A stretch of 23,962 nt of DNA from contig JAUCGD010000032.1 of NCBI GenBank assembly GCA_030377945.1, forward strand, positions 1-23,962, read 5' to 3'. Source of the stretch: Desulfobacterales bacterium HSG17. GTDB lineage: Bacteria > Desulfobacterota > Desulfobacteria > Desulfobacterales > Desulfococcaceae. The notes beneath the pieces were generated by a model. That model did not search any database and had not been told where the DNA came from. It saw only the letters and a program-made list of their open reading frames with translations. The number at the start of each line of letters is the position of its first letter. Position 1 is the first letter of the stretch. Below are positions 14,456-22,288 of this stretch, piece by piece. The translations under genes and the position numbers were made by a program.

Positions 14456-15199
14456 TTAATCAATAGCTTTTATTCGATGGGCGTAAACATTGTCATAAAA
14501 TTCTATATGATAATCATAGTATGATTTTAAATGTTTGCTGTTTTCTATTGTCACCTCGAATTTTTCCATATTTTTTTGTATGCCGCAGCTTTTTGCTGCA
14601 TCTGAGTGCCATTTTTCCCAGATGTCCCATTCTTTTTTATGGCCTGAATCCCAGGAAAGGGCTTCAGGGATAAATTTAATATTAATAGCCTTGCAATAGG
14701 CTTTCATGATTCCTTCAGGATTGTCTTCAAGGTCTGTGGCATCTACAACAACAGGTGGATTGCCGTTTAAGTCAAATGATTTTTGGAACACTTTGATTAA
14801 TTGTTCATAACCGATTTCATCCAGTTTTACTTGATTATTCATGGCATAAAAAGAGGGAATGGCTTTGTCAGGATGTCTGATAAGAAAGGTGTTTACCAGT
14901 CTGGAGAGCAATTCGTCATCATTTATAAGCTCTTCAAAACAATGGGCGCACATATCTTTGAAAAAAACCGGAGATGATTCTCCTTGTTTCAGGATATGTT
15001 CTTTTATCTCAGGATATGTTGTCGGATGATTTGGATCTTTATATTCCTGATCTATTGCTGAAGCCTGTTTATGAACATAATAAAGATATGAAAAAGGTTC
15101 GTGTAAAATATTAAAATCTCCCCGTTCCATCATTACTCTTTCAAATGCGGTTGATATTGAGCGGGGGTGTGTCCATAAAGCGACAATTGGCTGTGTCAT
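14456..15199 (-). CDS. Sulfotransferase-like protein inside the choline-transporter cluster
   Basis: In this 247-residue protein the N-terminal loop HPRSISTAFE (11-20) fits the 5'-phosphosulfate-binding loop of PAPS sulfotransferases, and IRHPDKAIPSFY (107-118, R108 and S116) fits the 3'-phosphate site. The later part (PPVVVDATDLEDNPEGIMKAYC, then LSWDSGHKKEWDIWEKWHS) resembles the small sulfotransferase-like proteins related to domains found in plant branched-chain aminotransferase-like proteins. No signal peptide is present. The ribosome site GGAGG is clear. It lies between choX and choW on the same strand, so transfer of sulfate to choline is an attractive but untested role. A kinase-like P-loop enzyme cannot be excluded. 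Confidence 0.65.
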   Translation of the reverse strand: MTQPIVALWTHPRSISTAFERVMMERGDFNILHEPFSYLYYVHKQASAIDQEYKDPNHPTTYPEIKEHILKQGESSPVFFKDMCAHCFEELINDDELLSRLVNTFLIRHPDKAIPSFYAMNNQVKLDEIGYEQLIKVFQKSFDLNGNPPVVVDATDLEDNPEGIMKAYCKAINIKFIPEALSWDSGHKKEWDIWEKWHSDAAKSCGIQKNMEKFEVTIENSKHLKSYYDYHIEFYDNVYAHRIKAID

Positions 15200-15226
15200 T
15201 AGATTCCTCCAGAATTAACCAATATT

Positions 15227-15253
15227 AAAAAAGGGCGAATAAATATTCGCCCT
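15227..15253 (-). terminator. Rho-independent terminator after choX
   Basis: On the minus strand GGGCGAATA and TATTCGCCC (15252-15233) form a nine-pair stem followed at once by TTTTTT. It lies 25 bases after the choX stop and before the sulfotransferase-like gene, so it should limit read-through into the genes downstream. Confidence 0.65.
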
Positions 15254-15277
15254 GCATATTCTATATTGATACAAAAA

Positions 15278-16228
15278 TTATTTTATAAGATTTTCAACAG
15301 CAGCCAGTCCAGGGTTTCCCTCAATGGTTTTAACATCTTTTAACCATATTTTTAAAACATCAGGATTGGTTTTAAGCCATTTTTCAGCTGCTTTTTCAGG
15401 CATCATGCTCTCATCAAGAATCATGCCCATGACCTGATTTTCCATTGACAGGGTAAATTCCAGATTTTTCAGCAAAAGGCCCACATTTGGGCATTGCTTT
15501 ACATAATCTTTTCGTACTACGGTATAAACAGTTGCTCCGCCCAGGTTGGGACCAAAAAATTCATCCCCTCCGTCAAGATAGGCAAGTTCAAAATTGGTAT
15601 TCATAGGATGGGGTTCCCAGCCCAGGAATACAATCCATTCTTTTTTGCGTACAAATCTGCGAACCTGTCCCAGCATTCCCTGTTCACTGGATTCAACCAG
15701 TTTCCATCCCTTGAGGTTAAATGCGTTTTTATCCATCATGGTCTGAATAAGACGGTTGCCGTCATTTCCAGGTTCAATACCGTAAATCCTGCCTTTAAAT
15801 TTTGATTTGAATTTTGCAATATCAGCAAAAGTTTTTACTCCTGCATCATAAACATATTTGGGTACACACAGGGTATATTTTGCATCTGTAAGATTTGCAC
15901 GGAGGACTTCAACAGAACCTTCTTTCTTAAAGGATTCAATATCTCCTGTCATGGTCGGCATCCACAGGCCAAGGAATACGTCAATATCCTTGTTTTTAAG
16001 AGCGGCAAAAGTGACAGGTACAGCAATAACATTGGTTTTTACATCATATCCCAGCCCTTTTAATACAAATGAAGTCAGGGCGGTTGTGGCAGTAATATCT
16101 GTCCAGCCTACATCGGAAAACCGAACCTGATTACATGTTTTTGATTCTTTTGCATAAATTGCAGCCGGTATTATTGTCATAATGATAAAGATTGCCAGAA
16201 AACAACGCATTTTTTTAATAAACATCAT
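15278..16228 (-). CDS. choX: Choline-binding periplasmic protein
   Basis: The 316-residue product has a Sec signal peptide (cleavage near AAIYA, residue 26) and then the ChoX/OpuAC pattern: VRFSDVGWTDITATTAL, VTFAALKNKDIDVFLGLWMPTM, YGIEPGNDGNRL, FLGWEPHPMN. The aromatic residues W42, W89, Y118 and W204, and D44, each lie one position before those I recall forming the choline pocket of Sinorhizobium meliloti ChoX (W43, W90, Y119, W205, D45). That supports choline, and possibly acetylcholine, as ligand. It works with ChoW and ChoV. The ribosome site AAGGA precedes two adjacent ATG codons, 16228 and 16225; either could serve. Confidence 0.9.
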   Translation of the reverse strand: MMFIKKMRCFLAIFIIMTIIPAAIYAKESKTCNQVRFSDVGWTDITATTALTSFVLKGLGYDVKTNVIAVPVTFAALKNKDIDVFLGLWMPTMTGDIESFKKEGSVEVLRANLTDAKYTLCVPKYVYDAGVKTFADIAKFKSKFKGRIYGIEPGNDGNRLIQTMMDKNAFNLKGWKLVESSEQGMLGQVRRFVRKKEWIVFLGWEPHPMNTNFELAYLDGGDEFFGPNLGGATVYTVVRKDYVKQCPNVGLLLKNLEFTLSMENQVMGMILDESMMPEKAAEKWLKTNPDVLKIWLKDVKTIEGNPGLAAVENLIK

Positions 16229-16271
16229 GTCCTTCCTTGTTTTTGGTTAATATTTAAAGCAGCTTTGAATC

Positions 16272-16319
16272 AGGATGGTCAAGATTACAAAGGATACCCA
16301 GAATAATCCTGACCATCCT
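16272..16319. repeat. Long hairpin between the ATPase and choX genes
   Basis: AGGATGGTCAAGATTA (16272-16287) pairs with TAATCCTGACCATCCT (16304-16319) over 16 positions with one mismatch. No T-tract follows on the minus strand. The repeated CCTGACCATCC words suggest an interspersed repeat. Confidence 0.6.
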
Positions 16320-16344
16320 TACAAAATATCCTGGATATCCTGAT

Positions 16345-17967
16345 TTAAATATTTAAAGCAGCTTCCCGTTTTGCCAGCAGATTATCCAGCCAGTCAGGGT
16401 CCATTTCCGGTACTGAAGATAAAAGCAGTTCAGTATATTCATGGTGCGGGGGCCTGAGTATTTCTTTTTTAACTCCCTGTTCAACAATCCTGCCTTTGAG
16501 CATGACTATTATTTCATCAGCAATTGCTTTAACTGTTGCCAGGTCATGGGTAATAAAAAGGTAGGATACTTCAAGTTCATTTTGAAGTCTTTGGAGGAGT
16601 TGCAGAACTTCTTCAGCAACCAGTTGATCCAGGGCAGATGTAACCTCATCGCAGATTATCAAATCCGGTTCTGCTGCCAGGGCGCGTGCAATGCAGATTC
16701 TTTGTTTTTCTCCGCCTGAGAGTTCTGAAGGAAAGCGGTTCATATATTTTTCAGGCAGTTCAACCATTTGCAGAAGTTCGGCTATTCGATTTTTCTGCTT
16801 TTTACCGCTCATATCAAAGTAAAAGGAAAGGGGACGTCCAATAATCTTTTTTATCTTCTGCCTGGGATTTAATGCAACATCTGGCATTTGATAGATCATC
16901 TGCATACGCCTGAGAAGATCAATATCCCTTGATTTCAGATCAGGGGACAATTCTTTTCCGTCAAATATTATTTTACCTTTAAACGGGGGAAGAAGACCTG
17001 TGATAATCCTTGCAAGTGTTGTTTTGCCGCTGCCGGATTCACCAACAACTGCAATGGTCTGCTTTCTGGAAATTGTCAGATCAATATCTTGAACCACCGG
17101 ATCGTTGTTTGCATAAGCTGCTGATACATCTTTAATTTCCAAAATCGCATCATGATTTTTAATAGCAGTATTGCTTTTTTTTCTTAAGGTGCGTACAGAT
17201 AAAAGGTCGCGGGTATATTCCTCTTTTGGATTGTCCAGAAGTTCTCTGGCCTGGCCTTCTTCCACCATATGACCGTGACGGAGTACCATAATCCTGTCAG
17301 CAACCTGTGCAACAACAGCAAGATCATGGGTAATATAAATACCTGCTGTATTTTGCTCGTTTATAACATTTTTAATGGCTGCCAGAACCTCTATCTGGGT
17401 TGTAACATCCAGGGCTGTTGTGGGTTCGTCAAAGATTATAATGTCAGGATCAGCAGCCATAGACATGGCTACCATAACTCTTTGAAGCTGTCCTCCTGAA
17501 ACCTGGTGAGGATAGCGGTATCCTATATTTTCAGGGTCAGGCAGGTCAAGCTGACCATAGAGTTCTTTGGCTTTTTCTTCAGCATCAGAATAAGACAGAA
17601 CCCCATGCTGCACTGCAAGTTCTGCAAATTGATGGATTAATTTATGGGCAGGGTTAAAAGAAGCTGCTGCACTTTGAGCAACATATGCAATGCGTGAACC
17701 GCGAATTTTTCTTTTTTCATCTTTGGGGGCATTAGTAAGATCAATATTATCAAAGATTATTGAGCCTCCTACAATTCTGCACCCTGTCCTGGTATATCCC
17801 ATTGAGGCAATGCCCAGGGTGGATTTTCCGGCTCCGGATTCACCTATAAGTCCCAACACTTCGCCCCTGTTCAGGCTCAAGTCAATATCTTTTATAATGG
17901 GTTTCCATTTATCTCCCTCAAGCCCTTCAATCTCAATGTTTTTCATTCTCAGTAATTCATTATTCAT
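16345..17967 (-). CDS. Double ATP-binding protein of a dipeptide-type ABC importer
   Basis: This 540-residue protein is a fusion of two nucleotide-binding domains, DppD-like then DppF-like. The first has Walker A GESGAGKST (42-50), signature VSGGQ (156-160) and Walker B IIIFDE (176-181). The second has GESGSGKTT (309-317), LSGGE (416-420) and ICDE (438-441). Both sites look intact. One such chain replaces the usual pair of ATPases. It follows the two permease genes closely (19 bases). A truncated second copy survives at 10226-10388. Confidence 0.9.
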   Translation of the reverse strand: MNNELLRMKNIEIEGLEGDKWKPIIKDIDLSLNRGEVLGLIGESGAGKSTLGIASMGYTRTGCRIVGGSIIFDNIDLTNAPKDEKRKIRGSRIAYVAQSAAASFNPAHKLIHQFAELAVQHGVLSYSDAEEKAKELYGQLDLPDPENIGYRYPHQVSGGQLQRVMVAMSMAADPDIIIFDEPTTALDVTTQIEVLAAIKNVINEQNTAGIYITHDLAVVAQVADRIMVLRHGHMVEEGQARELLDNPKEEYTRDLLSVRTLRKKSNTAIKNHDAILEIKDVSAAYANNDPVVQDIDLTISRKQTIAVVGESGSGKTTLARIITGLLPPFKGKIIFDGKELSPDLKSRDIDLLRRMQMIYQMPDVALNPRQKIKKIIGRPLSFYFDMSGKKQKNRIAELLQMVELPEKYMNRFPSELSGGEKQRICIARALAAEPDLIICDEVTSALDQLVAEEVLQLLQRLQNELEVSYLFITHDLATVKAIADEIIVMLKGRIVEQGVKKEILRPPHHEYTELLLSSVPEMDPDWLDNLLAKREAALNI

Positions 17968-17986
17968 AATATTTACCTGTTACTTT

Positions 17987-18811
17987 TTAGTTTCTTATTT
18001 CACTGCTTCTTTGTAAAAACCAGTCAACCACCAGATTTACTCCAATGGTTAAAAATGCAATAGCCCCGGCAGGCCAGAGAGGTATGAGAATTCCAAATGT
18101 TATGGCTCCTGCATTTTCCCTTACCATTCCGCCCCAGTCAGCAGCAGGAGGCTGAAGTCCCAGACCAAGAAAGCTTAATGCGCTGATAAATAAAAATACA
18201 AAGCAGAAACGAAGCCCGAATTCAGCAATAAGAGGGGGCAGTGTGTTTGGCAGTATTTCATGTCGCATAACCCACCATGTTCCTTCTCCACGCAGCCTTG
18301 CCACTTCAACAAAATCCATTACTTCAATATCCATAGCCACTGCCCTGGCCAGACGAAATACCCGTGTTGAGTCCAGCAGGGCAATAACAACAATTAAAAC
18401 CGGGATGGATGTTCCAAGAACCGACAGCACCATAAGTGCAAAGATCAAAGTCGGAAAGGCCATTATAATATCAACTGTGCGCCCGATTACCTGATCTACC
18501 CAGCCTTTTAATGTTGCTGAAAGAAATCCTCCTGTGACTCCCACTGCAAAGGAGAGAAGAGAAATAAGCAGGGCAATGGTAATAGTATTACGCGCACCAA
18601 AAAGAAGGCGGGAAAATAAATCCCTGCCCAGTTGATCGGTTCCCAGTAAATGCTGCTCACCGGACGGAAGCCAGACATCCCCGGTAATTTCTGTTTCGCC
18701 ATAAGGGGCAATCATGGGAGCAAATATCATTGCAATTAAATTTATGAGGATAATCACCAGCCCTATTTTTGCACTGATAGGAGATTTTTTTAATAATTGT
18801 AAAGCAGTCAT
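17987..18811 (-). CDS. DppC/OppC-type ABC permease
   Basis: This 274-residue membrane protein has the family start (LLKKSPISAKIGLVIILINLIAM, one membrane helix), then GTDQLGRDLFSRLLFGAR, which is the DppC/OppC hallmark. Four to five further helices and the EAA loop (VARLRGEGTWWVMRHEILPN, about 190-210) follow. It pairs with the permease encoded just upstream. The ribosome site AAGGAG precedes the ATG. The spacer before it consists largely of tandem 15-base repeats. Confidence 0.88.
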   Translation of the reverse strand: MTALQLLKKSPISAKIGLVIILINLIAMIFAPMIAPYGETEITGDVWLPSGEQHLLGTDQLGRDLFSRLLFGARNTITIALLISLLSFAVGVTGGFLSATLKGWVDQVIGRTVDIIMAFPTLIFALMVLSVLGTSIPVLIVVIALLDSTRVFRLARAVAMDIEVMDFVEVARLRGEGTWWVMRHEILPNTLPPLIAEFGLRFCFVFLFISALSFLGLGLQPPAADWGGMVRENAGAITFGILIPLWPAGAIAFLTIGVNLVVDWFLQRSSEIRN

Positions 18812-18826
18812 GTTGCTCCTTTTTTA

Positions 18827-18886
18827 TCTTTTTCTACCTGGTCTTTTTCTACCTGGTCTTTTTTTACCTGTTATTTTTTACCTGGG
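18827..18886. repeat. Four tandem 15-base repeats between the permease genes
   Basis: The units are 18827-18841, 18842-18856, 18857-18871 and 18872-18886 (plus-strand consensus TCTTTTTCTACCTGG). The first two are identical and the others differ at three to four positions. On the minus strand each unit reads CCAGGTAGAAAAAGA-like. The stop codon of the upstream permease is within the unit at 18872-18886. Confidence 0.75.
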
Positions 18887-19834
18887 GTTTCTCAGTTTGG
18901 GATTACTGAGCATTGCCAGCACATCAGCACTAAGGTTGAGAAATACATAAGTAGCTGCAAATATAAGGCCGCATGCCTGGACAACAGGCAAATCCCGTTT
19001 TGAAACTGAATCAACTAAAAGCTGGCCCATTCCCGGATAAACAAAAACCACTTCAACCACAACAACCCCTACAACCAGGTAGGCCAGGTTAAGCACGATC
19101 ACGTTAATAATTGGAGAAAGTGCATTTGGAAGGGCATGATGTACGATAATTCTAAATTGTGTCAGTCCCTTGAGCCTTGCCATTTCAATAAAAGGGCTGC
19201 TGAGTATGTTGATAATGGCTGCCCTGGTCATTCGCATCATATGGGCTACAACAACCATTGTAAGTGTCAGGCAGGGCAAAGCAATTATATGGAGTTTTTC
19301 AAAAACAGTCATTTGATTGGAAATTGTTGATATACTGGGAAATAATATAAGCTGAACCGAAAGCAGGGCAATCAGTATATAAGCCACGAAAAATTCAGGA
19401 AATGATATTGTACTTAGTGTACAAATGGAAATCAGGCGGTCAAACCAGGTATTCCTGTAAAGAGCTGCTAAAATCCCCAAGAAAATAGCCAGGGGTATGG
19501 CAATTAGTGCTGAAACAGATGCCAGGAAAAGTGTGTTTGCAAAGCGCCATCCAATAAGATCTGAAATAGGGCGGCCATTGGAAAGAGAATTTCCAAAATC
19601 ACCGCGTATAAAATTGCTTAACCATGAAAAATAACGAACATGAGGAGGAAGATCCAGTTTAAGTTCTTTGCGGAAAGCCTCAACAGTTTCAGGCAGGGCA
19701 TTCTGTCCTAAAATTGCTTCAGCCAGATCACCGGGAAGGGCCTCAACCCCTATGAAAATAAGTACGGAAATGACCATGACAGTTGCAAATCCAAGGGCAA
19801 TGCGTTTTAGTACTATTGAGGTAATTGTATTCAT
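18878..19834 (-). CDS. DppB/OppB-type ABC permease
   Basis: The 318-residue membrane protein starts MNTITSIVLKRIALGFATVMVISVLIF, the usual first helix. It then has the DppB signatures (a leaving loop GDLAEAILGQNALPETVEAFRKEL, and the EAA loop EMARLKGLTQFRIIVHHALPN) and six helices in all. I chose ATG at 19834 because GAGGTG lies upstream at workable distance. An open frame continues to 19930, but that extension runs into the duplicated hairpin spacer and has no ribosome site. The product forms the translocation pore together with the next permease. Confidence 0.88.
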   Translation of the reverse strand: MNTITSIVLKRIALGFATVMVISVLIFIGVEALPGDLAEAILGQNALPETVEAFRKELKLDLPPHVRYFSWLSNFIRGDFGNSLSNGRPISDLIGWRFANTLFLASVSALIAIPLAIFLGILAALYRNTWFDRLISICTLSTISFPEFFVAYILIALLSVQLILFPSISTISNQMTVFEKLHIIALPCLTLTMVVVAHMMRMTRAAIINILSSPFIEMARLKGLTQFRIIVHHALPNALSPIINVIVLNLAYLVVGVVVVEVVFVYPGMGQLLVDSVSKRDLPVVQACGLIFAATYVFLNLSADVLAMLSNPKLRNPR

Positions 19835-19856
19835 ATTTAGTTTACACCTCGTAAAT

Positions 19857-19932
19857 CCTGTTCCCGGCTCCTGCATGAAAATACCTTTAGGATAATCTGA
19901 AACCCATGATAACGCAGAATACGGGAACAAGA
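19857..19932. repeat. Inverted-repeat element in the binding-protein/permease spacer
   Basis: CTGTTCCCG (19858-19866) and CGGGAACAAG (19922-19931) are the arms. The inside and both flanks match 10388-10469 near the orphan binding-protein gene. On the minus strand it follows the binding-protein gene and may dampen read-through into the permeases. Confidence 0.55.
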
Positions 19933-20002
19933 GAAGATAATTAGAGAAATTAAACTTTACTTTTGCCGGAAAGGCACAGACAAGCTATTGTAAAACATCT
20001 AT

Positions 20003-21586
20003 TTAATTGAACCACCAGCGTTCTGCACAACGGAATCCGTCCAGCTCCCAATTAGTGGCAAGGGGGCCGTGTCCGATTTTTTCAGTTGCAGCTGACAGGT
20101 CGGCTGCAAACATTGGGATAACAACACCGCCATCATCCCGCACAATTCGCTGCATGTCAACATACATTGTGCGCCGTTTCTTTTCATCAAGTTCTGCCCT
20201 GGCTTCAACCAGCAATTTATTAAAACGTTCGTTCTTCCAGAAAGTATCATTCCAGGGAGCGCCGTCAGCATATGCTGTACTGAACATCATATCCTCTGTG
20301 GGCCGTCCGCCCCAGAAAACAGCACACCAGGGTTTTTTCAACCATACATTGCTCCAGTATCCGTCACTGGGTTCACGTACAACCTTGATATTTATGCCTG
20401 CTTTAGCTGCCTGTTCCTTATACATAACTCCTGCATCCACTGCACCAACATAAGCAGCTTCTGCTGTGTGAAGAGCAAATTCAGTTTTATCAAGTCCTGC
20501 TTTTTTCAGATGAAATTTTGCTTTATCAGGATCATATTTACGCTGCTCTATCTCAGAGCCATGATAACGATTGGGCAGGCCGATGGGGTGGTCATTACCC
20601 AGGGTTCCATAACCCCGAAGAATGGTTTTTATCAATTGTTCACGATCAATAGCATATTTCAGTGCAAGACGGACATCATTATTTTTATAAGGATCTGTGT
20701 CACAGCGCATGGCAAATGTATAGTGCTTTGTGCCGTTTTGCTGCATTACCTGTATGCCTTTGGTGCGTTTTAGCAGGTGAACTGTTTTTAACTCACATCT
20801 GCTCATGGCATCAATCTGACCGGTTTTAAGGGCATTGGTTCGTGCATTTACGTCGTTAATTGAAAGGGTTTCAACTTCATCAAAAAAAGCACGATCCTGT
20901 TTGAAATAGTTAGGATTACGTGCGGCCAGGGTTCTGACTCCGGGTTCAAATTCTTTAATAGCGTAAGCACCTGAGAATATGCCGTCAGAGAGTTTACTGT
21001 CTTTTGGTGCAATGACCAGGTGGTAATCACTCATAATATAAGGAAAGTCAGCATTACCTCCCTTTAATGTAAAAGTTACCGTGTTCTTGTCATCTTTCTT
21101 TATTTCTTCAATTGATGCAACAAGGGCCTTTGCAGCAGACTTACTGTCTTTGCCACGATGGTGATTAATGGAATAAATAACATCATCTGCATCCATTGTT
21201 TTGCCATTGTGAAATTCTACACCTTTCCGCAGTTTAAATGTCCATTGTTTTGCATCAGGAGAAGCATCCCAGCTCTCAGCCAGTTCAGGGACAGGTTTGT
21301 TTTGGCTGTCGATTTCTACAAGGCTGTTACCAAGCTGCCCGTAAACAACGCACTGCATCATGAGATCGGTTACAGAAGCAGGATCAAGTGAATCTGTTGT
21401 TGAGCCTCCAGATGTGCCAAGCCTGAAACGTCCGCCTTTTTTAGGTGCGGCTGCCTTTGCCTGTGTTGAGAAAAACATGGGACTGATTGCAGCAGTCAGT
21501 CCTAATGCAGTTGTCTGGCCTATAAATTCTCTTCTTGTAATTTTACCCTGACTGAGCAGTTTTTCAAGTTTTTCCAAGTCTGCCAT
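20003..21586 (-). CDS. Tat-exported family 5 solute-binding protein of the intact transporter
   Basis: The 527-residue product has the twin-arginine motif T17-R-R-E-F-I-G and a signal peptide nearly identical to that of its paralog at 10537-12129. The mature part has the family 5 pattern (VPELAESWDASPDAKQWTF, GVEFHNGKTMDADDVIYSI, VREPSDGYW). It delivers ligand to the permeases and double ATPase encoded directly downstream. Family members bind peptides, nickel chelates, sugars or other solutes, so peptide is not assured. The ligand domain differs from the paralog mainly in the middle third, which suggests different specificities. It begins 27 bases after the marR stop, with AAAGGAGG before the ATG, so it is probably in the MarR transcript. 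Confidence 0.88.
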   Translation of the reverse strand: MADLEKLEKLLSQGKITRREFIGQTTALGLTAAISPMFFSTQAKAAAPKKGGRFRLGTSGGSTTDSLDPASVTDLMMQCVVYGQLGNSLVEIDSQNKPVPELAESWDASPDAKQWTFKLRKGVEFHNGKTMDADDVIYSINHHRGKDSKSAAKALVASIEEIKKDDKNTVTFTLKGGNADFPYIMSDYHLVIAPKDSKLSDGIFSGAYAIKEFEPGVRTLAARNPNYFKQDRAFFDEVETLSINDVNARTNALKTGQIDAMSRCELKTVHLLKRTKGIQVMQQNGTKHYTFAMRCDTDPYKNNDVRLALKYAIDREQLIKTILRGYGTLGNDHPIGLPNRYHGSEIEQRKYDPDKAKFHLKKAGLDKTEFALHTAEAAYVGAVDAGVMYKEQAAKAGINIKVVREPSDGYWSNVWLKKPWCAVFWGGRPTEDMMFSTAYADGAPWNDTFWKNERFNKLLVEARAELDEKKRRTMYVDMQRIVRDDGGVVIPMFAADLSAATEKIGHGPLATNWELDGFRCAERWWFN

Positions 21587-21613
21587 GTAACCTCCTTTTA
21601 GATTAATGTATTT

Positions 21614-22108
21614 TTAATGAAGCAGCGTATTGTTTTCTGCTGTTATTTCCAAAGGAGCACATGAAATTTCAGATGCATCAACAAGATTAAGAATTTGAGC
21701 CATTATTCTGCTGATATGTTCCACATCATCTTCATCCATATGCCCCAGACCTGAAACAAGCTTTTTTTCAATGGGATCAGGAATGGATTTACTTAAGGTT
21801 GTACCGATTTCAGTTAGCGTAATAAGGGCAACCCTTCTATCACCTTCCTTGCGGACTCTTTTCACCAGGCTTTTTTTCTCAAGCCGGTCAATTATTCCGG
21901 TTATATTGGAAGGTTTTACATATAGTCTTCTGCTTAAATCAGCAGATGAAAGAGGGCCGTTACTTAAAAGAATCCTTAATACACCGCTTTGGGATCCTGT
22001 AAGCCCGTTTACCTGACTCCCCTTTGAATAATCAAGATAAACAGCACGATATAAACGCCTGATTGATTTGACAATGTCTTTTACTTTTTGTTCATTTTCT
22101 GATGTCAT
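21614..22108 (-). CDS. MarR-family transcriptional regulator
   Basis: This 164-residue protein has a winged helix-turn-helix at about 45-105: GSQSGVLRILLSNGPLSSADLSRRLYVKPSNITGIIDRLEKK, then the wing VKRVRKEGDRRVALITLT. MarR proteins are dimeric repressors released by small ligands. It heads the long minus-strand transporter run and probably controls it, together with itself. The ATG at 22108 is well spaced from GGAG; a GTG two codons earlier overlaps that site and is less likely. The last bases of this gene appear again, degraded, upstream of the orphan binding-protein gene. Confidence 0.85.
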   Translation of the reverse strand: MTSENEQKVKDIVKSIRRLYRAVYLDYSKGSQVNGLTGSQSGVLRILLSNGPLSSADLSRRLYVKPSNITGIIDRLEKKSLVKRVRKEGDRRVALITLTEIGTTLSKSIPDPIEKKLVSGLGHMDEDDVEHISRIMAQILNLVDASEISCAPLEITAENNTLLH

Positions 22109-22128
22109 ACTCACTCCAATTGTTATTA

Positions 22129-22157
22129 AGTATAACTATCTATGATTTAATAGTCAA
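22129..22157 (-). promoter_or_regulatory. marR promoter with operator in its spacer
   Basis: On the minus strand -35 TTGACT (22157-22152), a 17-base spacer and -10 TATACT (22134-22129). The spacer starts and ends with inverted half-sites ACTAT/ATAGT (22154-22150 and 22139-22135), so a MarR dimer bound there would cover the promoter. Confidence 0.6.
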
Positions 22158-22172
22158 GGATTAAAATATTTC

Positions 22173-22184
22173 ACTATCAATAGT
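22173..22184. promoter_or_regulatory. Second putative MarR operator
   Basis: ACTATCAATAGT has the same half-sites ACTAT/ATAGT as the promoter spacer, here only two bases apart. It lies just upstream of the -35. Confidence 0.4.
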
Positions 22185-22198
22185 AATGATTAATAGCT

Positions 22199-22218
22199 TT
22201 CATCAAAGTTTTGATGAA
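22199..22218. promoter_or_regulatory. 20-base palindrome upstream of marR
   Basis: TTCATCAAA and TTTGATGAA are perfect nine-base arms separated by GT. It is a compact palindrome suited to a dimeric regulator, but its half-site differs from the ACTAT sites, so a different protein may bind. Confidence 0.4.
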
Positions 22219-22288
22219 GGTTATTAAATGTAGGTGATTTATTTATTGGGATGTTTTTATTTATGCTTGAATTTTGGGGCTTACCTGA

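Noticed and set aside
12182..16228. Glycine betaine (ProVWX) transporter as the primary call
   Set aside because: The ChoX aromatic residues and the ChoV N-terminal pattern fit the choline group better; betaine remains a possible secondary ligand.
18827..18886. A possible CRISPR-like repeat array
   Set aside because: The units are 15 bases, directly abutting, without spacers; this is a simple tandem repeat.
19835..19930. A 32-codon N-terminal extension of the DppB-type permease
   Set aside because: It lies in the duplicated hairpin spacer, has no ribosome site, and the usual first helix starts at the ATG at 19834.
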